Shown piece by piece: positions 1 to 8,805 of a stretch of DNA of 64,000 nucleotides. Position 1 is the first letter of the stretch. Each line of letters opens with the position of its first letter. Source of the stretch: Candidatus Zixiibacteriota bacterium (lineage in GTDB: Bacteria > Zixibacteria > MSB-5A5 > WJJR01); assembly GCA_036397555.1 (NCBI GenBank), contig DASWIS010000028.1:1-64000 (forward strand). The letters are read 5' to 3'. Under the pieces are notes generated by a model, which saw nothing but the letters and a program-made list of their open reading frames with translations, was not told the origin of the DNA and did no database searches. Position numbers and translations under genes: made by a program.

Positions 1-75
1 CTTGCCGCTGGTCGCCACCAGCCGAACCGCTTCCGCCTTAAACTCCGCCGTGTACCGGCGTCTTGAACTGCTCAT
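1..75 (-). CDS. IS3-family transposase OrfA, N-terminal 25 residues
   Basis: Only the first 25 codons are in the window. They contain RRRYTAEFKAEAVRLV, the characteristic opening of IS3/IS911 OrfA helix-turn-helix proteins, which bind the element's terminal repeats. The ATG at 75-73 is preceded by GGAGGAGG at a spacing of 6 to 7 bases. The rest of orfA and the expected orfB lie beyond the window edge, so whether the element is intact cannot be judged. Confidence 0.8.
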   Translation of the reverse strand, partial: MSSSRRRYTAEFKAEAVRLVATSGK

Positions 76-120
76 CAAACACCTCCTCCGAGAGTATCAA
101 AACTCTCTTATGAGGTGTCA
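1..120 (-). mobile_element. Left end of an IS3-family-like insertion sequence, cut by the window edge
   Basis: The first 120 bases read on the minus strand as the 5' end of an insertion sequence. A terminus TGACACCTCA lies at 120-111, followed by a ribosome site GGAGGAGG at about 82-89 and then a transposase start codon at 75. IS3-family elements typically start with TGA and carry an orfA with a helix-turn-helix just inside the end. The boundary at 120 is inferred from this layout, because the other end and the target duplication lie outside the window. Confidence 0.7.
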
Positions 121-346
121 ACCAAATCGGGGGAGGATCAGGGTGCTTCGGCGTGTACCGTTCTGTCTCTCCTTCGTTGTCAGAGTGAATAGCATATGGC
201 CCCGTAGAACCTAGCTCGAGGAGTGCTTCGTAACGTCGGATTTCTCCTGTCCTCGGCGACTCCGCTTCGAAGAGATAGCGCATGGAATGCACAAAACGAT
301 CCTTTCCTTTGTCTCCGATTAGACGCACGCTTCTTGCGGCAAACAA
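121..346 (-). pseudogene. Small gene of unknown function truncated at its 3' end by the insertion sequence
   Basis: A reading frame opens at a TTG (346), 13 bases after the lapB-like stop, and runs toward the insertion sequence. It encodes about 75 residues of ordinary composition, including VHSMRYLFEAESPRTGEIRR and ELGSTGPYAIHSDNEGETE. It then enters the IS terminus, where the last residues are IS-derived and the frame ends at 38. I do not recognise the family. Its position suggests a former third gene of the lapA-lapB operon. TTG is the only possible start because an in-frame TAG lies three codons upstream. The original 3' half may lie on the far side of the element. Confidence 0.4.
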
Positions 347-359
347 AGTCTGCTAGCCT

Positions 360-1412
360 CTACCTCCCCCCCGCCGCGCTCGCCAATAGCCCCTCAATCT
401 CTTCACCGACCAGATCGAAGCGTTTTTGCTGCGCGAGGATGCGGATCAGGCCTGCGCGGGCGGAGAGATCGTTGGGGTTGATGTCGAGCGCCTGACGGTA
501 GTGGCGCTGCGCCGTTTCGCGTTCGCCCTTTTTCAGGGCGAGATCGCCGAGGGCGACGAGTGCGGCGGTGTTGGACGGGTCGGATTCGAGGATGCGATCG
601 TAAAATGCGGTGATCTCGCCGAATTGTCCCAGTTCAAAGAGGGCGCGCTCCAGCCGGTCGAAGATCACGTGCGCGTCTTTCGGCGCGGTCTCGGCGTAGC
701 GCGTCCACCATTCGACCGCGTCATCGAGACGGCCTTCGTTGCGATAGGCATCGCCGATCCCGAGCAGCGCGGCGAGGTGATGGTCATCGTGTTTGAGTGC
801 GTCCTTGTAGAGCACGCGCGCGTCATGCGGGCGTCCGGCGCGGGTGACTTCCCCGGCTTCGAGCGTTTTGAGACGCGCCAGCACCTGGTCGCGCCCGCGG
901 CCGCCGCCATTGCGACAGACTTCATAGGCGTCGTCGTAACGCTTGCTGCGTTCAAGCACTGCGACCAATTGCTCGCGCGCCCACAGATGGTGATCGTCGA
1001 GCGACAGAATCTTTCGCAGCGAACTTTCCGCATCACGCCATGCCTCGGCGGCAATGTGGTCGAGGGCGAGACTCTGGTGCACAGCGATCTGGCCCTTGGG
1101 CGGCAATCCGAGCCGTAATGTCAAATCTTCATGCACCCGGATTGCACGTTCGACATGCCCGCGCTTGCGCAAGAGATCGCCGAGCTTGATGTAGGCGTCA
1201 AGGTTGTTGGAGTCTTCGCTCACGGTCGCTTTCAGGCGTTCGAATGCCAGTTGGTCGTCGCCTTCGACCAACGCGCGCAGGGCATCGGTGTACAGTTGCG
1301 GCGCCGATGAGGTCCGTCGCTTGAGCGTGCCGCTCCACCACAACGCCGCCCCGGCGGCCGCCAGCGCGAACACCCAGAAGATGATCCAGCCGAATCCGGT
1401 AAAGTCCAGCAT
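360..1412 (-). CDS. LapB-like TPR protein, membrane-anchored
   Basis: This 350-residue protein has one N-terminal membrane helix (about residues 8-28) followed by tetratricopeptide repeats to the end, e.g. ALVALGDLALKKGERETAQ. Architecture and the preceding lapA-like gene match LapB (YciM), which in proteobacteria scaffolds control of LpxC and lipopolysaccharide assembly. Unlike E. coli LapB (389 aa, C-terminal rubredoxin-type zinc domain with CxxC pairs), this protein ends without any cysteine knuckle. The regulatory metal domain is therefore missing and the function may be restricted to scaffolding. Its ATG shares one base with the upstream stop (TGATG), which indicates translational coupling. 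Confidence 0.75.
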   Translation of the reverse strand: MLDFTGFGWIIFWVFALAAAGAALWWSGTLKRRTSSAPQLYTDALRALVEGDDQLAFERLKATVSEDSNNLDAYIKLGDLLRKRGHVERAIRVHEDLTLRLGLPPKGQIAVHQSLALDHIAAEAWRDAESSLRKILSLDDHHLWAREQLVAVLERSKRYDDAYEVCRNGGGRGRDQVLARLKTLEAGEVTRAGRPHDARVLYKDALKHDDHHLAALLGIGDAYRNEGRLDDAVEWWTRYAETAPKDAHVIFDRLERALFELGQFGEITAFYDRILESDPSNTAALVALGDLALKKGERETAQRHYRQALDINPNDLSARAGLIRILAQQKRFDLVGEEIEGLLASAAGGR

Positions 1413-1714
1413 CAGAGCTTCTCGAGTTCCTCGATCGAACGGTTTCGCAGCGCGCCCATCTCCATCTCCAGACGCTTGCGGGCGCGGCGCTGCGTCCGCA
1501 GGTCGCCGTGAAGTCGGATCACATAGGTCATGCCCAGCAGCGCCGAGACCACCATTCCGACCAGAAACGCCCAGTACATCGCCACAATCAAAAGGACATT
1601 GTCGTAACGGGTGCGAATCAAATCGATCGAGACCCGCTGGTTGGCGTTATAGATCGAAAACCCGACAACCACCGCGACGATTATCAGTACCAGAATTGTG
1701 CGGATGACCCACAC
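1412..1714 (-). CDS. LapA-like (DUF1049) inner-membrane protein
   Basis: A 100-residue protein with two hydrophobic helices (about 4-22 and 43-66) around a short polar loop, then a basic, coiled C-terminal tail (RTQRRARKRLEMEMGALRNR). This is the LapA/DUF1049 pattern, and linkage to a LapB-like TPR gene by a 1-base overlap supports it. In E. coli the pair acts in envelope lipopolysaccharide assembly. That role is transferred by family and is not shown here. The gene is divergent from the tRNA-Arg/glycosyltransferase side, so the 170-bp gap after 1714 should contain its promoter. Confidence 0.8.
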   Translation of the reverse strand: MWVIRTILVLIIVAVVVGFSIYNANQRVSIDLIRTRYDNVLLIVAMYWAFLVGMVVSALLGMTYVIRLHGDLRTQRRARKRLEMEMGALRNRSIEELEKL

Positions 1715-1887
1715 GCAACGCCTCCCATGTTGGTGCTCAGTCTACCGTGGCCACGGCCGGTCGTCAACTCAAATCACCGGCCAGGCATGACCGCCGGCGC
1801 CCAAAAAGACATTGCCGCTGATCGGTCTGGGCATGTATATCGTTCTGGCCGGAACATGGTTGCGAGTCGCACCTTCCGGCCATTCGT

Positions 1888-1962
1888 GCCCCCGTGGTGT
1901 AAAGGATAACGCACCGGCCTCCGGAGCCGGGAATACAGGTTCAATTCCTGTCGGGGGTACCA
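1888..1962 (+). tRNA. tRNA-Arg (anticodon CCG), CCA encoded
   Basis: A full cloverleaf can be folded. The acceptor stem is GCCCCCG/CGGGGGT (first pair G-U), the anticodon stem is CCGGC/GCCGG with loop CTCCGGA, and the T stem is ACAGG/CCTGT with loop TTCAATT. The anticodon CCG reads the arginine codon CGG. The 3' CCA (1960-1962) is encoded. Confidence 0.95.
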
Positions 1963-1987
1963 GCGCCCATCGCCGACTGCCCGCAAC

Positions 1988-3085
1988 GTGTCCGAAGCGA
2001 TCCCCCGATCCCGATTCGATGCCGGGTCTGAACAGCCGCCCGGCGAGACGCCACGGACGCCGATCGCGGTCATCATCACCATCCGCAACGAACGCCGCAC
2101 CCTTGGCGAGACACTGCAGTCGCTCTTCGCGCAAGACTACCCCCACGACCTGCTCGAAATCCTCATCGTCGATGGCCGTTCCGAGGATGGTTCACTCGAT
2201 GTGGTTCCGCCGTCGGATCGCTCGCCGATCCCGATCCGCATTATCGACAATCCCCGGCGAATGACGCCGGCCGCGTTCAACCTGGGCGTCAACGCCACCT
2301 GCGCCGATGCGATCGTGTGGATTTCCGGTCATACTGTCCTCTCGGCGAATTACCTGAGCACGGCGGAGGCCGTCTATCGCGCCGATCCCGGGATCGCTGT
2401 GGGCGGACGACTCGCCGTGCGCGGCAGCGGATGGATCGGCACGCTCAATGCGTTGGTATTGTCGTCGCCGTTCGGGACCGGTCCCGCTTCGTTGCGGTTC
2501 GGCACGAAGCTTGGTGAAGATGAAGTGATCGCCTTTGCGCTGATGGACCGCCGACGCATTCTCGCGGTCGGCGGAATGGATGAACGCTTGCACCGCAATC
2601 ACGACAATGCGCTCTGCGCGGCTCTCAAGAAGCACGGCATGCGCTTTGTCCGTGTCGACTCGGTAGCCACCTACCTGGCGCCGCCGACATTGCGGGGATT
2701 GTGGCGGCGTGCCTGGGGCAACGGCTGCTGGAACATCTGGGGCCGGCGCCTGCATCGCGGCGGTCTGTCGTGGTGGCACTACGCGCCGATGAGCGCGGTG
2801 GGCTGCGGCGCGGTTCTGGCGGTGTTGACGCCGTATTCGGCCTACGCTGGAACGGTGCTGGCGGCGCTGGCGATCCTCTACGCACTCGGCGCGCTGATCG
2901 AATCATTTCGCGTCGCGCGAATTCACCGTCGATTCCGGGCAATCCCGCTTGTTCCGTTGGCGTTCTTCGCGTTCCATGTCGCCTACGGAGCAGGAAGTTG
3001 GTCGGCCCTGTTCCGCCGGGTCCCGTCGCTGCCCGTATGGCGCGATGCAGCGCCTGCGACCGGTCAGGAGGCAAACACGCAATGA
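1988..3085 (+). CDS. Family 2 glycosyltransferase with C-terminal membrane segments
   Basis: This 365-residue protein carries a GT-A fold of the GT2 type: PIAVIITIRNERRTL (nucleotide-sugar strand), ILIVDGRSEDGS (DG/ED pair), and a later MDERLHRNHDNALC block equivalent to the catalytic ED region. Two or three hydrophobic segments at about 270-340 anchor the C-terminus. The order resembles ExoA/succinoglycan-type glycosyltransferases that extend lipid-linked glycans at the inner face of the membrane. The start is a GTG 26 bases after the tRNA, with no clear ribosome site. Its stop overlaps the pepA start (ATGA). The sugar and acceptor cannot be deduced. Confidence 0.8.
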   Translation: MSEAIPRSRFDAGSEQPPGETPRTPIAVIITIRNERRTLGETLQSLFAQDYPHDLLEILIVDGRSEDGSLDVVPPSDRSPIPIRIIDNPRRMTPAAFNLGVNATCADAIVWISGHTVLSANYLSTAEAVYRADPGIAVGGRLAVRGSGWIGTLNALVLSSPFGTGPASLRFGTKLGEDEVIAFALMDRRRILAVGGMDERLHRNHDNALCAALKKHGMRFVRVDSVATYLAPPTLRGLWRRAWGNGCWNIWGRRLHRGGLSWWHYAPMSAVGCGAVLAVLTPYSAYAGTVLAALAILYALGALIESFRVARIHRRFRAIPLVPLAFFAFHVAYGAGSWSALFRRVPSLPVWRDAAPATGQEANTQ

Positions 3086-4650
3086 AGATCACTTGCACGG
3101 CGTCGGTTCCGGACACACTGCCCGCCGGTCACGCCATCGCCGTATTCGTCGGTGAGTCATCAAAATCTCTCCCGGCATGGACACGAAAACTCCCGGACGC
3201 GCTGCGCGCGGCGTTAAACGCGGCAGTATCCTCAGAAAGTTTCAATGGAAAGATCGGGCAGACGGAGATCGTGCGGACCGAAACGGGCACAGCGGTGCTT
3301 GTGGGCGGCGGATCGGATACCGGCGCCGAATCGCTGCGGCGCATTTATGGGGCGCTGTGTCGCGACGCGTCGAACGCGCGCCTGAAGCATGTGTCGGCGC
3401 CGTTGCTCAGCGGTCGTGATGTCGCCGCCGCCGCCGAAGCGGCCACCGTCGGCGCCCGGCTGGGCAATTACCGTTTCTATCAATTCCGCAGCGAACCGGA
3501 CAAGCTGACGCCGCCTGTGGAGGCGTTGACGCTCTGGGAAGCGGATGCCGCCCGGCGCCGCAGCATCACAGCCGGTATCGCGCGCGGCAGCATACTGGCC
3601 GCCGCGACGATGCGTGTCCGCGATCTGGTCAACACTCCGGCGAATGAACTCACGCCGAAAAGCTATGCGGAGCTGGCGCGGCAGTGGTTCGCCGATTCGA
3701 AGGTGAAACTGCAGGTTCTCGGCCCGCGCGAGATCACGCGCGCGGGGATGGGCGCGGTCATGGCGGTCGCGGGCGGATCGGCCAACGAGCCGCGTTTTCT
3801 CATCGCCAGCTACCTGGGTCGTCCCGGTCGCATCCGCGAGGTCGATGTCGCGCTGGTCGGCAAGGGCGTCACCTTCGACACCGGCGGCATCACGCTCAAG
3901 CCCGGACAGGACATGTGGGAAATGCGCGGCGACATGATGGGTTCGGCGGTCATGCTGAGCGCCATCGACGCGGCAGCGCGGCTCTCGCTCAAGCACAACG
4001 TCATCGCCGTGACCCCATTGGTCGAAAACATGCCGTCGGCCACGGCGTATCGACCCGGCGACATCGTCAAAACACTCTCGGGGCAGACCATCGAGATCAT
4101 CTCCACCGATGCCGAGGGGCGGCTCATCCTGGCCGATGCGCTGACCTACGTGCAGCGATTCAAGCCGCGTGTCGTCATCGACTGCGCCACGCTCACCGGC
4201 GCGATGGCGGTCGCCTTGGGAGAAGTCTCCTGCGGTGTCTTCACCGATCACGACGCGATCTGGCGGGCGGTCGAGACGGCCTCGGCCGCGACCGGGGAGA
4301 TGGCCTGGCGCATGCCGCTGCATCCGGGATACGACCATCTGTTCGAATCGCCGGTGGCCGACATGCGCAACTCCGGCGGGCGCTACGGCGGCGCGGGCAT
4401 CGCCGCGCGCATTCTCCGCCGCTTCACCGGCGATCTGCCGTGGCTGCACATCGATATCGCGGGCGTCGACAACTACAAAAAGGGCCACGAATACTGCCCG
4501 GCCGGAGCCAGCGGCTTCGGCGCGCGCCTCGTCATCGAGTTGCTCCGACAGCCCGCCTGGATCGATCTCGTCGACCGTCGTCACAAGCGTGCGGCCGTCC
4601 GCGCGCGGACATCCGGCCAGCCGCGTCGTCGGGCAGGACTGGCACGTTAG
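3082..4650 (+). CDS. pepA: Leucyl aminopeptidase (M17 family)
   Basis: A 522-residue M17 metallo-aminopeptidase that removes N-terminal residues from peptides, using two metal ions. All signature positions are visible: VGKGVTFDTGG (K261, D266), the second lysine at 273, MRGDMMG (D284), and STDAEGRL (D343, E345, R347). The canonical signature begins NTDAEGRL, so Asn is Ser here. The N-terminal 160 residues form the variable M17 N domain. The frame is open far upstream, but ATG 3082 is preferred because AGGAGG lies at 3066-3071 and it overlaps the glycosyltransferase stop by 4 bases. The last 25 residues are a basic, Arg-rich extension. Confidence 0.93.
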   Translation: MKITCTASVPDTLPAGHAIAVFVGESSKSLPAWTRKLPDALRAALNAAVSSESFNGKIGQTEIVRTETGTAVLVGGGSDTGAESLRRIYGALCRDASNARLKHVSAPLLSGRDVAAAAEAATVGARLGNYRFYQFRSEPDKLTPPVEALTLWEADAARRRSITAGIARGSILAAATMRVRDLVNTPANELTPKSYAELARQWFADSKVKLQVLGPREITRAGMGAVMAVAGGSANEPRFLIASYLGRPGRIREVDVALVGKGVTFDTGGITLKPGQDMWEMRGDMMGSAVMLSAIDAAARLSLKHNVIAVTPLVENMPSATAYRPGDIVKTLSGQTIEIISTDAEGRLILADALTYVQRFKPRVVIDCATLTGAMAVALGEVSCGVFTDHDAIWRAVETASAATGEMAWRMPLHPGYDHLFESPVADMRNSGGRYGGAGIAARILRRFTGDLPWLHIDIAGVDNYKKGHEYCPAGASGFGARLVIELLRQPAWIDLVDRRHKRAAVRARTSGQPRRRAGLAR

Positions 4651-4671
4651 CCGACCTGCGGACTGTGGATC

Positions 4672-5448
4672 ATGTCGTCGTGGCGGCCGGCGGATGCGAA
4701 GGCGTGGTTGCTCGACCTCGATGGCGTGCTCCATGTCGGCGGCGAGCCGATCCCCGGCGCCGCTGAGGCCGTCGCCCATCTCCGCAGTCGTCATCTCCCA
4801 TTTCGCATCACCACCAACACGACCACGCGCTCACGGGAGCAGCTCGCCGCCGATCTTTCCACGATGGGCATCGCCGTCTCGGCGGCAGAGATCATCAATG
4901 CGCCCTTCGCGGCCATTCTGCACTTGCGACACATCGGCTCGCCGCGCTGCCGGTTGCTCATGCGCGATGACGTCCAGTCCGACTTTGCGGAGTTTCCGAC
5001 GTCCGACATCGCCCCCGACGTCATCGTCATCGGCGACATCGGCGAACGCTGGGACTATGCACTCATGCGCGAATTGTTTTTACAAATCCGTTCCGGCGCG
5101 CGCATCGTGGCGCTGCACAAGGGAAAGTACTGGCAGGAAAAGGACGGATTGCGTCTGGACATCGGCGCGTTCATCGCCGGTCTCGAATACGCCACCGGGA
5201 CGATCGCCGATGTCGTCGGCAAGCCGTCTCGCCCGTTCTTCGAGTTGGCGCTCAGCGATTTGGGCGTCCGGTCAAGCGACGCCGTCATGGTCGGAGACGA
5301 TATTGAATTGGATATCGGCGGCGCGCAGGCGGCGGGGCTGCGCGGCGTGCTGGTGAAGACCGGAAAGTACCGTACCGAAACGCACACGGCGTCCGGTATC
5401 GAACCGGACGCCGTGTGGGAATCTATCGCGGATCTGAGAAGCGTTTAG
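4672..5448 (+). CDS. HAD superfamily IIA phosphatase (NagD/HDHD2-like)
   Basis: A 258-residue haloacid-dehalogenase hydrolase. Motif I is LLDLDGVLH (nucleophile D15, acid/base D17), motif II is RITTNTTTR, the C2-type cap lies at about 70-175, and motif III/IV is KPSRPFFELAL plus VMVGDDIELDIGGAQAAG. The layout is that of NagD-like sugar or nucleotide phosphatases. The substrate is not predictable. It starts 21 bases after pepA, probably in the same transcript. Immediately downstream is a MITE-like repeat, then the convergent pilin operon. Confidence 0.85.
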   Translation: MSSWRPADAKAWLLDLDGVLHVGGEPIPGAAEAVAHLRSRHLPFRITTNTTTRSREQLAADLSTMGIAVSAAEIINAPFAAILHLRHIGSPRCRLLMRDDVQSDFAEFPTSDIAPDVIVIGDIGERWDYALMRELFLQIRSGARIVALHKGKYWQEKDGLRLDIGAFIAGLEYATGTIADVVGKPSRPFFELALSDLGVRSSDAVMVGDDIELDIGGAQAAGLRGVLVKTGKYRTETHTASGIEPDAVWESIADLRSV

Positions 5449-5600
5449 CAGGTTGCCGTAATCCCCCTCTACTTTCGACTCAGCCGTCTTTGTCACCCTG
5501 AGCGAAGCGAAGGGTCTGCTTTCATCCCGTTGGCGAATCCAGCAGATGTTTCGCTTCGCTCAGCATGACAATCCGCGCTTCGTTAAAAGTACTTAACCGC
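5449..5600. repeat. MITE/REP-like palindromic element, copy 1
   Basis: The core at 5492-5569 is an imperfect inverted repeat. GTCACCCTGAGCGAAGCGAA at one side matches the reverse complement of the strand ending CTTCGCTCAGCATGAC at the other. An outer arm CAGGTTGC begins at 5449. The same core occurs at 45316-45394 and 53910-53989. The outer right boundary is weaker here than in the other two copies. Confidence 0.7.
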
Positions 5601-7233
5601 CTTCTTCCGCAATCGGTCCGCCGGTGTTTGTCCAGCCGCGCTTGACGACCGCGTTGACCATCGGCGTTCCCGGCGGAAGTTTGTCGGGATTCAGCAGGTC
5701 GGTGTCGAAGTCCCAGTCACGATTCGGCGCCGTATAGTAGCTGCCGTACGACCACGGGCTGTCGGCCTGCTCGGACAGCCACATTTGCACCATCGACCCC
5801 GCCCACTTAAACGTCTTGCCGTCCCACTTCTCGAGGAAGCGCGGGAAGTTTTCCACGCCGCCTGAATAATTGCCGCCGGCGCTGGGGACATACCCGGAGA
5901 TGAAGGACACGTTGGCGGTCGTGCTGCCGGCCACGCGGTTGGCCAGCGTCAGGGTGCTTTTGGCATCGTCCCAATCCTTGGACAGCACCGTGTACGCGTC
6001 GGTCATGACCGCTGCGGGCTTCTTGTTGACCGTATTGTAATTGCCCAACGTATAGACCGGGTTTTCCGAGACGACCGTCAGCCCTTCTTTCAGCGTTGCA
6101 CCGCTGATCAGACGGGTTGCCGGAAACGCACCCGCCGATTCACTCGTGTACAGAATCCCGTTCGTCGGCCAGTAGGGGCTGAGGTTCAGCTTGGCGATAT
6201 CGATGTCCAATGAGCTGACGGTTTGGCTTTCGCGCGAATCATAAAACGACGCCGTCTTCAACGACCCCTGTGCCACCATGTCGGCGGTGACGTCGATCCA
6301 GGAGCCGCCCGACTTGAAGAACGCCTGTCCGTCGACGACCTTCAATGTCGCCTGGTTCTCATAGGAGTCGCTGTTGCCGCCCGCGGCGGTCTCGATGATG
6401 GCGTGTGGGTCGTCGCTGGTCTCCAACGGCAGCTCCAGCGTCGTCATGCCGTGATCGGAATCCTGCACGAGCCCATCCCAGCGATCCATCGATTCGTCGA
6501 GCCAGTCGGCGTCCCCGTGATCCAGCCAGGTGCCGTCGGCGTTCTGCATATCCTGATCGACGCCGTCCTCATCTTCGATGCGCACATATCCCCCGCCGGT
6601 GGCTTGGCCCGATGCCGGATGCCGCCCATGGTTGATCCCACCGCCGGCCGTGACAAACGAATTGATCGTCAGTCCGCTGTTGGCGCCCAGATACAGATCG
6701 CCGTTGGAATGCACACGCCCCGATAGCGTCATGATCGGCCCTGGATGCCATTCGAGGACGTCATCGTAGAAAATCGCGAACTGGAAGATCGGAATGAGCG
6801 CGCGTTCCATACGAATGCGCACCGAATTCTGCACCCCGGTCGCATCGGAGCGCGCATAACCCCAGATGTCGTAGTCCTGCACCAAACCATACAGGCCGCG
6901 ATAGGCCCCCTTGGTCAGCGTCCGTGTCACCGGCGCGCCGACCTTGTCGACTCTGTACACGACTTTGTACCGGTCCACGTCGAACGAATCCGACGGCAGG
7001 GGATCGGGCGGCTTGTTGACCGAGTCGATCGAGGCATTGAAGAGCGCAAATGCCTGATCGCAACCCGCCTCGGAGGCGTAGAGCGCGTTGAGATCGCGCA
7101 TTTGATAGGACGAGACCTTCATATCGTCCGACGACTTCTTGACCATCGAGACGCCCATCAGCCCGAACATCAACAGCAGGGCCAGGGTCGTGATCATCAC
7201 GAAGCCGCGTTCATTGGCACACAACCGATGCAT
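5593..7233 (-). CDS. PilX-like minor pilin / pilus assembly protein (large)
   Basis: A 546-residue protein opening with a class III-like signal, NERGFVMITTLALLLMFGLM. A short basic leader ends in Gly, followed by a hydrophobic helix that lacks the Glu5 of major pilins, as is usual for PilX-type minor pilins. A long extracellular part follows with no domain I can name. It contains mixed beta-rich and glycine-rich stretches such as GNYSGGVENFPRFLEKWDGK. ATG 7233 is chosen over the one at 7251 because AGGTGAGG precedes it at a good distance. It is the last gene of a pilV-pilW-pilX run, 39 bases after pilW. Minor pilins prime type IV pili or pseudopili. Assembly ATPases are not in the window. Confidence 0.75.
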   Translation of the reverse strand: MHRLCANERGFVMITTLALLLMFGLMGVSMVKKSSDDMKVSSYQMRDLNALYASEAGCDQAFALFNASIDSVNKPPDPLPSDSFDVDRYKVVYRVDKVGAPVTRTLTKGAYRGLYGLVQDYDIWGYARSDATGVQNSVRIRMERALIPIFQFAIFYDDVLEWHPGPIMTLSGRVHSNGDLYLGANSGLTINSFVTAGGGINHGRHPASGQATGGGYVRIEDEDGVDQDMQNADGTWLDHGDADWLDESMDRWDGLVQDSDHGMTTLELPLETSDDPHAIIETAAGGNSDSYENQATLKVVDGQAFFKSGGSWIDVTADMVAQGSLKTASFYDSRESQTVSSLDIDIAKLNLSPYWPTNGILYTSESAGAFPATRLISGATLKEGLTVVSENPVYTLGNYNTVNKKPAAVMTDAYTVLSKDWDDAKSTLTLANRVAGSTTANVSFISGYVPSAGGNYSGGVENFPRFLEKWDGKTFKWAGSMVQMWLSEQADSPWSYGSYYTAPNRDWDFDTDLLNPDKLPPGTPMVNAVVKRGWTNTGGPIAEEGG

Positions 7234-7272
7234 GGTTACCTCACCTTTCAATCGCCGAGGGGCGATGGACGA

Positions 7273-8109
7273 TTACAACGTCTCGTGATTACGGATGCTC
7301 ACCCGAAAGTTGTACCGGCGGCGACGGTAGTCCTGTTCGACGTCTTTGTCGACCATGTCGGTGCGCGCCACCAGGTCGACCAGCACGCTTTGCACCAGCT
7401 CAGGGTTCGTCAGGGTCAGAACCGTATCGCCGCTCTGCATGATGTAAGCAAACTGCAGGTCTTCGATGTTCTCCGCGTACGGTTCGGGCGCGCCGCCGGC
7501 GCGCTGACGCATCAGCATCGGGTGCAGCGTGTCGGAGCGGTCCAGAAAGAATGTGAGCTGCTCGATGTGATAGACGCTGGCGCCGGTCGGATAGGTCTGC
7601 GACAACGACGAACTCGGAATCAGACTCGCCGGCGTCTCGATCACGCTGGTGATGTCGAAATACTCGCCCGTGTTGCCGTTCGGATCATAGATGTACGCCG
7701 TCATGCCGGGGCTGAAGCAGGTCACATCGGAGCCGTCGCACTCCAGCGGATCCGACGGCTGCGCCATCGCCGATGAGGTCGACACCTGGCAGGCGTCCTC
7801 GGATTGATGCACCACCGTGATCGTGTCCGGGTTGCCGTCGGTGCCGGCCAGGGCGTCGAGGGTCGGCGGCAGACCGAAGCCCGCCATGCGCAGCCGCTGG
7901 CTGATTAACTCCATGGCGGCGCGTCCCGACTGCTGCATCTCGTTGATCTGATCCTGCCAGATCGACTCCAAATGCATCGTGACATAGGCCTGCATCGCGG
8001 CGTAGACCACCAGTGTGCCGATCAACACCGAGATCAGAACTTCGAGAATCGTCATGCCGCGTTCGTCGGAGCGAATGCGGCCCGGTATCATTCTGCGCAG
8101 GGACTTCAT
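7273..8109 (-). CDS. PilW-like minor pilin
   Basis: A 278-residue prepilin. DERG/MTILEVLISV gives the prepilin peptidase site after Gly, Met+1 and Glu+5, followed by one transmembrane helix. The remaining 230 residues are extracellular, with QSGRAAMELISQRLRMAGFG, the conserved helix seen in PilW-type proteins. The open frame extends 45 codons upstream, but ATG 8109 overlaps the pilV stop by 4 bases (ATGA), so that start is chosen. It is placed between pilV and pilX as in other minor-pilin operons. Four cysteines in the C-terminal half could form disulfides. Confidence 0.82.
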   Translation of the reverse strand: MKSLRRMIPGRIRSDERGMTILEVLISVLIGTLVVYAAMQAYVTMHLESIWQDQINEMQQSGRAAMELISQRLRMAGFGLPPTLDALAGTDGNPDTITVVHQSEDACQVSTSSAMAQPSDPLECDGSDVTCFSPGMTAYIYDPNGNTGEYFDITSVIETPASLIPSSSLSQTYPTGASVYHIEQLTFFLDRSDTLHPMLMRQRAGGAPEPYAENIEDLQFAYIMQSGDTVLTLTNPELVQSVLVDLVARTDMVDKDVEQDYRRRRYNFRVSIRNHETL

Positions 8110-8519
8110 TCGATCGCCACCCCCGTGTTGCCGCGGAACAGATAGGTCGTCGCCCGCTGCTTGCGCACGACGCCCAGATCGGTTTCCCACGTGACTTCTA
8201 CGATGACCTTTTCCAATCCGTCGGGATCGGTCTGTGTCCACCATTCGCAGGCCATCCCGGTTTTCGCGTCGACTTCATACCCGGACGTGATGACATCCTC
8301 GGTGCGCAGAAACTCGATGTGGTTTTGCAGCACCGTCTGCGCGTCGTTGGTGTCGCGCGCCAGCTCGTTGGCGCCGATGGCGATGGTCATCAGGGGCAGC
8401 AGCGTCAGCAGCCCCATCGACAGCATGATCATCCCGGCCAACGACTCGATCAGCGTCACGCCCGCCTCGTCGCGATGACGGGCACGGAGTCGGCGATTGA
8501 GGTATTTGAGATAGCGCAT
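8106..8519 (-). CDS. PilV-like minor pilin
   Basis: A 137-residue prepilin. The leader MRYLKYLNRRLRARHRDEAG is cut before VTLIESLAGMIMLSMGLL, with Glu at position 5 of the mature protein. A helix and a short globular part follow, with the PilV-typical segment GANELARDTNDAQTVLQNH. ATG 8519 is preferred to upstream starts because it gives a normal leader length and has GGGAAG in front. It is the first gene of the three-gene minor-pilin operon. About 1 kb of repeat-rich non-coding DNA precedes it and should hold the promoter. Confidence 0.8.
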   Translation of the reverse strand: MRYLKYLNRRLRARHRDEAGVTLIESLAGMIMLSMGLLTLLPLMTIAIGANELARDTNDAQTVLQNHIEFLRTEDVITSGYEVDAKTGMACEWWTQTDPDGLEKVIVEVTWETDLGVVRKQRATTYLFRGNTGVAIE

Positions 8520-8805
8520 AAGACTTCCCGCTCCTTCGTTCCGCTGAGCCCTCAGGTGGCGCAACGGTTCCGGCTTGTCTTGTAAAACCTGTGCCAAAAC
8601 GCCGGATGGCTGGTAACACGAAGCGGGTAACGAACTAACGGACACAGACGGCGCTGATGCCGCCGACGCGGACCCGGCAAGCAGGACTTGTTCTGTGGCC
8701 TATTCTCTGGCAGTGTGGGCGCAGCCCCATACCGGAGCGCATCGATCGGGGCCTTGAACGAGTGGCCGGGATGTGGGGGGGAGCGTTGCAAAACTCCGCT
8801 ATGAT

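Noticed and set aside
3232-4794. 520-codon minus-strand ORF opposite pepA
   Set aside because: It is an antisense shadow across a strongly conserved aminopeptidase gene.
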